A stretch of DNA of 47,777 nt. Origin: a virus. Under the pieces are notes generated by a model. It did no database searches. It was not told the origin of the DNA and saw only the letters and a program-made list of their open reading frames with translations. Below, piece after piece: positions 22,008-29,266 of this stretch. How positions within the stretch are numbered: the stretch's first letter is position 1; each line of letters starts with the position of its first letter. The stretch lies in IMG/VR virus record IMGVR_UViG_3300031227_000082, positions 1 through 47,777 of that record. One strand, written 5' to 3'. A program made the translations under genes and the position numbers.

Positions 22008-22889
22008 ATGTTATACAAGAACGATCAAATTTACAAGTTGGCACCGGCAGATAAATTGATTCTGATAAAGAAGTTTACACGATTTCCTATGGCGATCACT
22101 TATCCACCTGAAAGGGTCGTAAAGAGTCGATCACCAAAGAATTTAAAACCAGACCAACCAAATTCAATCTCATTTCCTTTAAATGCGGTTCTTAAGACGA
22201 AGATGGGCGCAGAACACTGGAGGTATGCAGATAATGTGATTATCAAGGAGCATGGAGTAAAAAAATATACTCCGAGGAACTTACGATTTAATGGTCGGTT
22301 GATGTTACAGGAGCAGGATGTTGAATTAGCCTGGTTCCTTTACACAAAATCGATCTACTGTAAGGGAGGACTGAACCAACAGGGTAAGACCTTTAAGTTT
22401 ATATTCGAGGATCTTATCTCAGATGCCGAAAAATTAGCAGCTATCGAAGCTGTAAGGGTTAGGGTTAAGTACCTGATCTATGATACCCAAGGGGGATTGT
22501 CAGAAGAAAAACTAAGAGCCGTTGCTAAGGCTTATTTCATTAAGAACGTGGATAAGTTAGCTTATGCTCAGGTGAAGATTGCCGTAGAACACCAGATTGG
22601 CAGGAATAAGAAAGATGGATTGGAGAAATTCATTAAGATGACAAATGCTGAGGAGCTTATCAATGTCAGGATGAGGATGCAAGCCCTTATCGACTTAGGT
22701 AAGCTGAAGTTTGAAATTACCAAGAAGGAATGGTGGTGGACCGAAGGAGACAAGAAGCTGGAGGTTATCTGTAAGGTAGCCCCGGGAACTAATCCAACCG
22801 AGATCCTATATGATTTCTACATGGGAAATAAAGACTTCCAGGAGGTTTTTGAGTCAGTTGAAACGTCAAAAAAGGTCCAGGTGACATAA
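22008..22889 (+). CDS. hypothetical head-associated protein (293 aa)
   Basis: This single gene lies between the capsid terminator (21941) and another terminator (22937), so it is transcribed as its own unit or by readthrough. It is rich in Lys and aromatic residues and mixes beta strands (N-terminal half) with a long helical middle (DAEKLAAIEAVRVRVKYLIY, KMTNAEELINVRMRMQALID). It ends with a hydrophilic domain (WWWTEGDKKLEVICK). No enzyme motif is seen. In this place, phages often encode an accessory head protein or a head-completion protein. I do not recognise it. Confidence 0.65.
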   Translation: MLYKNDQIYKLAPADKLILIKKFTRFPMAITYPPERVVKSRSPKNLKPDQPNSISFPLNAVLKTKMGAEHWRYADNVIIKEHGVKKYTPRNLRFNGRLMLQEQDVELAWFLYTKSIYCKGGLNQQGKTFKFIFEDLISDAEKLAAIEAVRVRVKYLIYDTQGGLSEEKLRAVAKAYFIKNVDKLAYAQVKIAVEHQIGRNKKDGLEKFIKMTNAEELINVRMRMQALIDLGKLKFEITKKEWWWTEGDKKLEVICKVAPGTNPTEILYDFYMGNKDFQEVFESVETSKKVQVT

Positions 22890-22936
22890 TATGAGAACAT
22901 GAAATATTACCACATATTATCACTATGAATTTATCG

Positions 22937-22970
22937 GCACCGAAGATATTACTGTCTCCGGTGCTTTTAT
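22937..22970 (+). terminator. probable intrinsic terminator
   Basis: GCACCG (22937-22942) pairs with CGGTGC (22959-22964) around a 16-base loop, followed by TTTTATTATA. The stem is short but G/C-rich and the T-rich end is typical. It separates 22008-22889 from the next promoter-like element. Confidence 0.7.
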
Positions 22971-22985
22971 TATAAGGGAAATTCG

Positions 22986-22993
22986 TAAATTTA
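22986..22993 (+). promoter_or_regulatory. probable -7 promoter element (TAAATTTA)
   Basis: TTCGTAAATTTA repeats the TTCGTAnnTTT context of the element before the scaffold gene. It lies 25 bases before the ATG at 23019 and directly after a terminator, so it likely starts a new transcript covering the fibre cassette and the connector genes. Confidence 0.45.
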
Positions 22994-23018
22994 TATCATA
23001 ATATTAAAATGTAAAACA

Positions 23019-23345
23019 ATGGGAAACGCTAGCGGATTAAACGATGTAGCTATAGGTAACGGAGGAGCCGGAACATCAGGAGCATGGGATATTATTTGCT
23101 CTACAGCTCATGATTTAGAAGACAAGATAGTTGTTGCTTTTATGTGTCTTACTGCAGGGGGGGGGCTCATGACGGAGATGGAAGAACAAACAACGATTGG
23201 TAAAGCAGGGAAAGCCGGTGTTTCTACACCTGTAACAGCCAAGTATTTGGGTTACACCTATCCTCAGTATGTAATTTTTGAGGGTCGTTATACTTCACTA
23301 ATTCCTGCAGCAGGTCTTTTGTTTAAAGTATGGTTCTTAAAATAA
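23019..23345 (+). CDS. small decoration-like protein (108 aa)
   Basis: A Gly/Ala/Thr-rich, beta-looking protein: GNASGLNDVAIGNGGAGTSG at the start, then a hydrophobic core (KIVVAFMCLTAGGGLMTEME) and a last strand (GLLFKVWFLK). Size and composition fit a small capsid-decoration or fibre-base protein, and it follows its own promoter-like element. It has no signal peptide or cysteine pair of note. No family match is claimed. Confidence 0.55.
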   Translation: MGNASGLNDVAIGNGGAGTSGAWDIICSTAHDLEDKIVVAFMCLTAGGGLMTEMEEQTTIGKAGKAGVSTPVTAKYLGYTYPQYVIFEGRYTSLIPAAGLLFKVWFLK

Positions 23346-23351
23346 GCTATC

Positions 23352-23516
23352 ATGGGAATAGAGAAGATAGGGTTGAAAAACATAGGGATAATTGGGGGGA
23401 CGGGTGTTCCATTACCCATTATTGAGGATGATGTTGTCCCTGCAAATGCTTTATTATTTGAAGACGGTACTCCTGTAAGGAATGAAACAACCGGAGAATA
23501 TATACTTATAGAATAA
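23352..23516 (+). CDS. small hypothetical protein (54 aa)
   Basis: An ATG at 23352, six bases after the upstream stop, opens a 54-residue frame closing at TAA 23514-23516. The N-terminus is Gly/Ile-rich (GIEKIGLKNIGIIGGTGVPL) and the rest is acidic (IIEDDVVPANALLFEDGTPV). The C-terminal half resembles short linkers or fibre-base peptides (LLFEDGTPVRNETTGEY). Its tight spacing on both sides supports it as a real gene. It may anchor the fibre encoded next. Confidence 0.5.
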   Translation: MGIEKIGLKNIGIIGGTGVPLPIIEDDVVPANALLFEDGTPVRNETTGEYILIE

Positions 23517-23531
23517 TTTAACACTATAGAC

Positions 23532-24641
23532 ATGAAAAAGATTTTATCATTATTGGCATTTATAGTTATTGTCAGTTTTACGGCAAATGCACAATACGTA
23601 TCGGCCTTACCTGCAACTTTAACTTTTGGTAATACTGATGTTGTCATGATAGTACAGGGGGGACACAGTTATCAGATCACGAAGGTAAATCTATTAAACG
23701 GATATGCATTACTGACAAATCCAATTTTTGTAACACCTAATCTTGGCACTCCATCCGTCCTGATAGGAACTAATATAACTGGTACGGCAGCAGGATTCAC
23801 GGCTGGGGCTGTTACTAATGGAGTCTATACAACAGACAATCTCTCTGTAATGTCGGCAACTACATCAGCACAATTAAAAGGATTATTAAACGATGAGACA
23901 GGTGATGGGCTTGCGGTCTTTGCAACATCTCCTGTTTTCACAACTCCTAATATCGGTGTTGCCACAGGTAGTGTTTCAGGTAATGCAGGGACAGTGACAA
24001 ATGGAGTCTACACAACGGATAACTTATCGGTAATGTCGGCTACAACTTCAGCACAGTTACGAGGGGTGTTATCTGATGAGACGGGAACGGGCCTTGCAGT
24101 ATTTGGCACTTCACCTACATTTACAGGCACGGTAACAATACCAACACCCTTTACTCTTGGGGCTGTTTCGGTTACTTCAACGGGTGATGAATTAAATCTT
24201 TTAGACGGCATGGTAGGATTAACAGACCTTGATGATGCTGTACCCTTTTTAACAGACGTTAAACTATTTAGTTCTCTTGGCTCTGGATGGGGATACGCAA
24301 CAGACACTCTTTATTTTGCTACTGATAATGATTTAGGACATGGTTTTGCCAAAGTACAAGAAGATAGTTTAGAAATAACAAGAATTGAATATTATATCCC
24401 TGCAAGTGATACTTTAGTTTTAGATGTAAAGTATGGTACTGTTGATGCAGATGGGGGAGTAACCGTAACTGGTACTATATGCTCTATAGAGTGTGATGAT
24501 GGTTTAAATTCAATTACTTCTTTTGATGTTACAACAATAGAAGCAGGTAAATATATTTGGCTTGATATAACAGGAGTAACCTTAACAAGAAAACCAATTA
24601 TATTACAATTAGATATTTACGGGTATATAAAAAAGGACTAA
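23532..24641 (+). CDS. fibre-type protein with Sec signal peptide (369 aa)
   Basis: The N-terminus MKKILSLLAFIVIVSFTANA followed by Q is a classic Sec signal peptide: two Lys, a hydrophobic core and an AxA cleavage site, typical of Bacteroidota. The body has two 61-residue repeats (residues about 95-198) of the kind found in phage tail-fibre proteins (DNLSVMSATTSAQLKG, then LNDETGDGLAVFATSP). The last 140 residues form a beta-rich C-terminal domain ending QLDIYGYIKKD. A signal peptide on a protein encoded among virion genes is unexpected: cytoplasmic assembly would not need it. It may be exported to the infected cell's envelope, or be a fibre assembled from host parts. It is followed two bases later by the beta-helix gene. 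Confidence 0.65.
   Translation: MKKILSLLAFIVIVSFTANAQYVSALPATLTFGNTDVVMIVQGGHSYQITKVNLLNGYALLTNPIFVTPNLGTPSVLIGTNITGTAAGFTAGAVTNGVYTTDNLSVMSATTSAQLKGLLNDETGDGLAVFATSPVFTTPNIGVATGSVSGNAGTVTNGVYTTDNLSVMSATTSAQLRGVLSDETGTGLAVFGTSPTFTGTVTIPTPFTLGAVSVTSTGDELNLLDGMVGLTDLDDAVPFLTDVKLFSSLGSGWGYATDTLYFATDNDLGHGFAKVQEDSLEITRIEYYIPASDTLVLDVKYGTVDADGGVTVTGTICSIECDDGLNSITSFDVTTIEAGKYIWLDITGVTLTRKPIILQLDIYGYIKKD
23814..24125 (+). repeat. two direct 183-bp (61-aa) fibre repeats
   Basis: The copy beginning at 23814 recurs with an offset of exactly 183 bases at 23997. Both encode T-N-G-V-Y-T-T-D-N-L-S-V-M-S-A-T-T-S-A-Q-type sequence followed by a DETG...AVF..SP motif. Differences are mostly synonymous, so selection has kept the protein repeat. 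Confidence 0.75.
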
Positions 24642-24642
24642 C

Positions 24643-26613
24643 ATGAAAAAATTAATAACTATACTTCTTCTTAGCATATCAATGGCTTGTTATAGTACTA
24701 ATTATTATATTAGTAATACAGGAGACGATGCCGAGGCAGGAACATCTGAAGGGACAGCTTGGCTTACGATTGCTAAGGTAAATACAGAATGGAATAATGG
24801 AACTTTTGTTCCCGGTGATTCTATATTGTTTAAAAGGGGTGATATATGGAAAGGCACGATAGTAATAAAAGAATCAGGAACGTCAGGTAATCCCATGACA
24901 ATAAGTGCTTATGGAAGTGGTGAAAAACCTATAATTACAGGCTTTGATACTCTTTCTTCATGGAGCGTACATGCTGGCAGTGTATATAAAGCAACGTTTT
25001 CGGATGCTGAATATTTTACAAATATGGTTGTGGTAGATGGGAAGCAAGTAGGAGTAGGAAGATACCCCGATGAAGGTTCTTATCTTTCATATTCTTTGTA
25101 TTCAACTAATGTTTCTATAACTGATGCTGGTGTAGGTGATTCTCCTGACTGGGATAATGCGCATATAGTTATACATAAAAGTTATTGGAATTGGGAAAGG
25201 GATAGTATAACAGATCACACTAATGATATATATACATATTCGCCTATTTCTGGTAGTTCGGAAACACCTTCTGGATCAGCAGATGATTATTATATATGTA
25301 ATGACTTAAAGACATTGACAGTAGAGAATGAGTGGTATCACGACTTTTCAGGCACAACATTTTATATATATGGCGATCCTTCAGGGAAAGATGTATATGT
25401 TGCTGAGTTAGAATATCTAATAGAAAATACTAGCGGCTATGATTACATTACCATTGACAACATTAAATTTGAAGGTTGTATTATAGCAGGGGTTCTTTTT
25501 GAAGGGATGACTAGCCATACTTTAATTCAAAATTGCGAATTTGTATATATGGGGAAAATTGGTGCAGATTATGAAAGTGGATCAGATCGAAATATATTAG
25601 ATAATGAATTTTCTTACTGTAACAGGGCTGGCTATTACGAAAATTATGTTAATACATCAATGACTATTGAGGATAATTATTTTCATCATATCGGTTTAAT
25701 AATGGGGCAGGATACAAAAAGCTATTTGTCATCGGCAATATATTACGGAATTTTTCAAGAACCAGATTGCCAAATAAGATATAATGTTATAGATTCAGTC
25801 GGGTATAATGGTATTCACCCTGAATCGGCTGCACCATTTAATATTCAATATAATTATATTACAAATTTTGGGTTGGTGTCCAATGATGGGGGGGCAATAT
25901 ATTGCAGTGGTGCTACAATCGTTGACAGAGTGATAGATCACAATATTTGTTTATATGGTGGTGTGGATGGTTCGACCTATATAACAAATGCCATATATTT
26001 AGATGCTTACGCATCGGGTGTTGTTGTTACAAATAATACTGTTGGTTATACTGAATATAATGGTTTTATGTTGAATTGCGGTGACACAAATACATTTAGA
26101 TATAATACTGCTTTTGATAATGAATTGCTTAATTACTCTTTTAGTGTTGGTGGTGGTGGTGTTATAACAGGACAAATATTTGAGGAAAATATAGGAGTAC
26201 AGAAGGCAGGAAACTTAGTATTGGGATGTTATTTCGATCAGGCAACTACAAGGGCGATGGGTACATGGAAATGGAACAGATATATGCGACCCATTGATGA
26301 TACCGACCATATATATTATCCTAGCATAGAACATACACTTGCAGAATGGCAAACATATTGTGCTGCTGATAGTAAAGCAACTGGTACACCTACCGTAATA
26401 ACAAGTGATGACGATATGTCGCTTACATGTAATACAACGAAGGCGGATAAATTCTATATTTTATCAGAAGGTATGTATGATGCTAGGGGAGTGTATCATT
26501 CTGGTGTTATAAAAATAAAGCCTTTTGAGTCTATCATATTAATAGGTGATGGTACAATAACAGATTTATCTGACAGATTAGTAAAGTATGGGAGCAGTTT
26601 GGTAAGTTTTTAG
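24643..26613 (+). CDS. secreted right-handed beta-helix protein, lyase/depolymerase-like (656 aa)
   Basis: The N-terminus (MKKLITILLLSISMACYSTN) is a signal peptide; the Cys could make it a lipoprotein but the lipobox is poor. It is followed by YYISNTGDDAEAGTSEGTAW and PGDSILFKRGDIW, the typical opening of Bacteroidota right-handed parallel beta-helix (pectate-lyase-superfamily) proteins. Helix rungs with NN/N-ladders and Asp/Asn turns fill residues about 230-520 (YITIDNIKFEGC, TLIQNCEFV). The C-terminal domain (LAEWQTYCAADSK, SIILIGD) also fits secreted host proteins. Likely substrates are acidic polysaccharides. The gene is visibly A/T-richer than its neighbours, suggesting recent transfer from a host. 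Start two bases after the upstream stop. Confidence 0.7.
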   Translation: MKKLITILLLSISMACYSTNYYISNTGDDAEAGTSEGTAWLTIAKVNTEWNNGTFVPGDSILFKRGDIWKGTIVIKESGTSGNPMTISAYGSGEKPIITGFDTLSSWSVHAGSVYKATFSDAEYFTNMVVVDGKQVGVGRYPDEGSYLSYSLYSTNVSITDAGVGDSPDWDNAHIVIHKSYWNWERDSITDHTNDIYTYSPISGSSETPSGSADDYYICNDLKTLTVENEWYHDFSGTTFYIYGDPSGKDVYVAELEYLIENTSGYDYITIDNIKFEGCIIAGVLFEGMTSHTLIQNCEFVYMGKIGADYESGSDRNILDNEFSYCNRAGYYENYVNTSMTIEDNYFHHIGLIMGQDTKSYLSSAIYYGIFQEPDCQIRYNVIDSVGYNGIHPESAAPFNIQYNYITNFGLVSNDGGAIYCSGATIVDRVIDHNICLYGGVDGSTYITNAIYLDAYASGVVVTNNTVGYTEYNGFMLNCGDTNTFRYNTAFDNELLNYSFSVGGGGVITGQIFEENIGVQKAGNLVLGCYFDQATTRAMGTWKWNRYMRPIDDTDHIYYPSIEHTLAEWQTYCAADSKATGTPTVITSDDDMSLTCNTTKADKFYILSEGMYDARGVYHSGVIKIKPFESIILIGDGTITDLSDRLVKYGSSLVSF

Positions 26614-26669
26614 TTTGAATATTAATTACTAAATAGGGCAAGCAGACGGCCCGCAATAAAATAAGAAAA

Positions 26670-27371
26670 ATGACTTTATGGGAAAGTTTTGAATTGATAA
26701 AGTTCATATGTAATAAGGATTTTTCTGGTAACATCATTACTCCAGAAAGATACATTCAGTTGATAAAGGTCGTCAATATTGATCTTTTCCGGAAGAAGTA
26801 CGGACTACCGGAGCAATATCAGCCAGGAAGACCCATACCGAAGGAATATGTGGAGATCACATTGAAGAATATGGATGATCTGAAGATATTCAAGACATAC
26901 CTGGCAGGAACAGCCGTAGCAGATGGCATACTACCATATCCTACAGATTACGCACACCGGGACCAGATAATATATAAGTTCAGCACCACCATTAATAATG
27001 TCGCTACAGAGCTTCCCAGACCCGTTGAGATATTAAGAGAGGCACAGGCATCAGAGAGAAGGGGTAACTACACCAAACGGCCTACAACACAGAACCCGAT
27101 AGGTGTGGTAAGGAGTGATGGGATAGCTATCTATCCAGAGACAATCACACTGGTTGACTTTTCATATTATCGTTTCCCTGCGGATCCGGTGTTTGCTTAT
27201 AATATATATGATGGATATATCACTTATGATGCTGATGAATCGACCGAATGGTCTTGGCCCGTTGATGAGCATATGACATTAATAACGATGATGTTATCCT
27301 ATATAGGAATAAACTTAAGGGAGGCAGAGATCTTCCAATATGCAGAAATGAAAAAAAATAAAGGAGAATAA
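26670..27371 (+). CDS. connector/adaptor-type virion protein (233 aa)
   Basis: A soluble alpha/beta protein with the block RPVEILREAQASERRGNYTK, then NPIGVVRSDGIAIYPETI and an aromatic DYPTDYAHRD-type region, and an acidic C-terminal helix (NLREAEIFQYAEMKKNKGE). This type of mixed protein is often placed between capsid and ring genes in Bacteroidota phages, but I cannot put a proven name to it. It follows the A/T-rich beta-helix gene by 56 bases, marking a return to a more balanced composition. Role inferred from position. Confidence 0.55.
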   Translation: MTLWESFELIKFICNKDFSGNIITPERYIQLIKVVNIDLFRKKYGLPEQYQPGRPIPKEYVEITLKNMDDLKIFKTYLAGTAVADGILPYPTDYAHRDQIIYKFSTTINNVATELPRPVEILREAQASERRGNYTKRPTTQNPIGVVRSDGIAIYPETITLVDFSYYRFPADPVFAYNIYDGYITYDADESTEWSWPVDEHMTLITMMLSYIGINLREAEIFQYAEMKKNKGE

Positions 27372-27374
27372 GCC

Positions 27375-27611
27375 ATGACAGCAAGAAAAACTTATGACAG
27401 CAAGAAAAGACTATTGCCTGACTTAGATGCTTTCCTTGCTTTTGTGGATGCTTATTTTGCAGGGGGAACAGTACCATTAATTGATGCTTCTTATCTATTA
27501 AGTGGCACAGGAATGGGAATACCAAGTGCAGCAGGATTAATAAGCAAAACAAGCATTGAAGGCAAATATACAGCACAAGGGAAAACAGCAACAATAACAG
27601 TAAATAGTTAA
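27375..27611 (+). CDS. hypothetical small structural-region protein (78 aa)
   Basis: It starts three bases after the preceding stop. The first 35 residues are charged then hydrophobic (LPDLDAFLAFVDAYFAGGTV), and the rest is Ser/Gly/Thr-rich with the look of a small beta protein (AAGLISKTSIEGKYTAQGKT). No motif is recognised. It belongs to the connector block 26670-29266. Confidence 0.5.
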   Translation: MTARKTYDSKKRLLPDLDAFLAFVDAYFAGGTVPLIDASYLLSGTGMGIPSAAGLISKTSIEGKYTAQGKTATITVNS

Positions 27612-27708
27612 TTATGGCAACTTACGCAGATATAATAGTATTACCAGAAGTATAAATATAAAGATATGGGAAAAGCAAACTACGCAAAGACAGAAAGGAT
27701 ATAAAGCT
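27612..27708 (+). other. 97-bp stretch with two mini-frames of 13 and 12 codons
   Basis: Two short ATG frames lie here: MATYADIIVLPEV (27614-27655) and MGKANYAKTERI (27666-27704). Each is preceded by an A/T-rich leader like true starts in this window. They are too short to count as genes. They may be leader peptides controlling the basic-protein gene at 27709, or remains of a decayed gene. Confidence 0.3.
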
Positions 27709-27822
27709 ATGGCAAAAAAAGGAAAACCATTAAGGACGGGTTCAGGCAAAGGAACCAGAGCAAACGCAGGGCGCGGAGGATGTAAAACACCCAGGAAAAC
27801 AGGCAAAGGTAGGAGATCTTAA
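27709..27822 (+). CDS. very basic Gly/Lys/Arg-rich mini-protein (37 aa)
   Basis: The frame from ATG 27709 to TAA 27820-27822 encodes 37 residues, of which about 17 are Lys or Arg and 9 are Gly, with almost no hydrophobics (KGKPLRTGSGKGTRANAGRG). The composition resembles a protamine- or histone-tail-like DNA-binding peptide. It lies among connector genes, so it may bind DNA or RNA in or near the virion. No homologue was recognised; 11 bases separate it from the next gene. Confidence 0.5.
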   Translation: MAKKGKPLRTGSGKGTRANAGRGGCKTPRKTGKGRRS

Positions 27823-27833
27823 AAAAGTAAACC

Positions 27834-28496
27834 ATGAAGAAGATCCAGATCATTGAAGCAGTCATTGATTTTTTTGAAAATGACCAGTCAGGCGAACAGA
27901 AAGCTGAGTATCACCCTGAGATAGTCAAGGTTCATCTTAATAATCTTTTCAACCAGATAGTATATCAGACATGGTTGAATGGGAAGAATTTCTCAGACTT
28001 TAGCCAGTTAGATGCCTGGAGCAAGACTTATGAATGTGGAGTTTTATCACAGTCAGGGAAGGTGGCTCATGCATTATTGCCCTTTGCACCCATGCAACTT
28101 CCGGATGGGGCAGGGATACGTCAGGTTTGTGATAATGATGATAATGCGAATGTGTTCGCTCCCATTGAGGCTACAGCTAATGTAGTGTTTGCTGAACTGG
28201 AGGTGGATGCCGTTGATACAACACCTACCTACAGGACCGAGCAGAACGACTTAAGTACAGGACCCGGCCAGTCAAGTCATATATTAAGATTGGAGAGATT
28301 ACCTATTGCCCCAGATACTATAACGAGTGTAGATGTTCTTTTAATCGTACCGATGGAGCAGATGGACGATTATGATGATGTGGTTATCCCTGGTATGCAA
28401 GACGACACAATTGTAAGACAGGTTATTGAGCTTATGAGTAAGAAGCCAACACCTGATATCGCGAATGATATGGTAAACGATAATACAGTACAATAA
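27834..28496 (+). CDS. ring/adaptor-like virion protein (220 aa)
   Basis: The N-terminal helix (KKIQIIEAVIDFFENDQSGE) followed by YHPEIVKVHLNNLFNQIVYQ resembles ring or adaptor proteins of crAss-like and related phages, which stack below the portal. The second half is acidic and beta-rich (ANVVFAELEVDAVDTT, TITSVDVLLIVPMEQMDDYD). It overlaps the next gene by one base (TAATG). Together with 28496-29266 it probably builds the head-tail connector. Family from pattern memory; confirm by structure prediction. Confidence 0.55.
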   Translation: MKKIQIIEAVIDFFENDQSGEQKAEYHPEIVKVHLNNLFNQIVYQTWLNGKNFSDFSQLDAWSKTYECGVLSQSGKVAHALLPFAPMQLPDGAGIRQVCDNDDNANVFAPIEATANVVFAELEVDAVDTTPTYRTEQNDLSTGPGQSSHILRLERLPIAPDTITSVDVLLIVPMEQMDDYDDVVIPGMQDDTIVRQVIELMSKKPTPDIANDMVNDNTVQ

Positions 28497-29266
28497 TGAG
28501 CTTAGTTACACCAAAGACCCCAGGACTAGTTACTATTAGGTATATAGTGATGTCTATCCTGAATAGAATGGGAGATTACAGCCTAAAAAAATACAAAAGG
28601 CTCGTACAGATTTGTTTAGAGGGATACGGGGAGTTGTCATTATGGCATATAAATAATCTCGAAGTTGTGTATTTGCGTATGAGTGCAGCAAAAACAGTAG
28701 ATCTACCTGCAGACTTTGTTGATTATACAAAAATAGGGATTCCTATCAATGGGAAACTAAAGGTGCTTACGCAGCATAACCAGATACTATTACCCAGAGA
28801 ATTTGAAGATGGTACACCGGTTGGTAATACTGATGCTGATGATACAGTTGATGCAGCTAGTCTAGTGTTCTTCTCAGATCATTTCAGAGGAGGACAATAT
28901 GTAGGAGGTTTATTTGGGATGCCTGGTGGTGTCGATGATGCGTATTACCGTATCGATATGGAGAACAGGCAGATTGTATTCTCAGGAACCGTTTACAGGT
29001 CTGAGATCGTCCTGGAGTATATTTCAACAGGTGTTAAGACATCAGGTAGCTCATTAATACCCAGAGAGGCCGTACCAGCACTCAGGACATATGTTCAATG
29101 GGTAGCGATAGAAGATAACCCAAGGGTAGCAGCCAATGAGAAGGAGAGGAAGAAAAGGAACCACGAAGAAGAAATTGAAGCACTAAGATCCTTCCAGAGC
29201 ATTTTTACAGCGGATGAATATAGAAGGATGTGTTTTTCTACGTACCGTCAAACTGCGAAACGCTAA
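28496..29266 (+). CDS. ring/tail-tubular-type connector protein (256 aa)
   Basis: An opening helical block (RYIVMSILNRMGDYSLKKYK) leads to TVDLPADFVDYTKIGIPING, a turn-and-strand pattern I associate with podovirus head-tail connector (gp4/tail-tubular-like) proteins of Bacteroidota phages. The middle has a flexible GGQYVGGLFGMPGGVDD loop, and the C-terminus is a charged helix (ANEKERKKRNHEEEIEALRS). It begins on the last base of the upstream stop, and its own stop overlaps the next gene as TAATG, so connector and nozzle genes are coupled. Confidence 0.58.
   Translation: MSLVTPKTPGLVTIRYIVMSILNRMGDYSLKKYKRLVQICLEGYGELSLWHINNLEVVYLRMSAAKTVDLPADFVDYTKIGIPINGKLKVLTQHNQILLPREFEDGTPVGNTDADDTVDAASLVFFSDHFRGGQYVGGLFGMPGGVDDAYYRIDMENRQIVFSGTVYRSEIVLEYISTGVKTSGSSLIPREAVPALRTYVQWVAIEDNPRVAANEKERKKRNHEEEIEALRSFQSIFTADEYRRMCFSTYRQTAKR

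Noticed and set aside
29230-29265. Upstream ATG for the nozzle N-terminal piece
   Set aside because: The ATG at 29266 forms a TAATG overlap with the upstream stop and gives an N-terminus matching the family. The earlier start would add 12 residues from inside the preceding gene.
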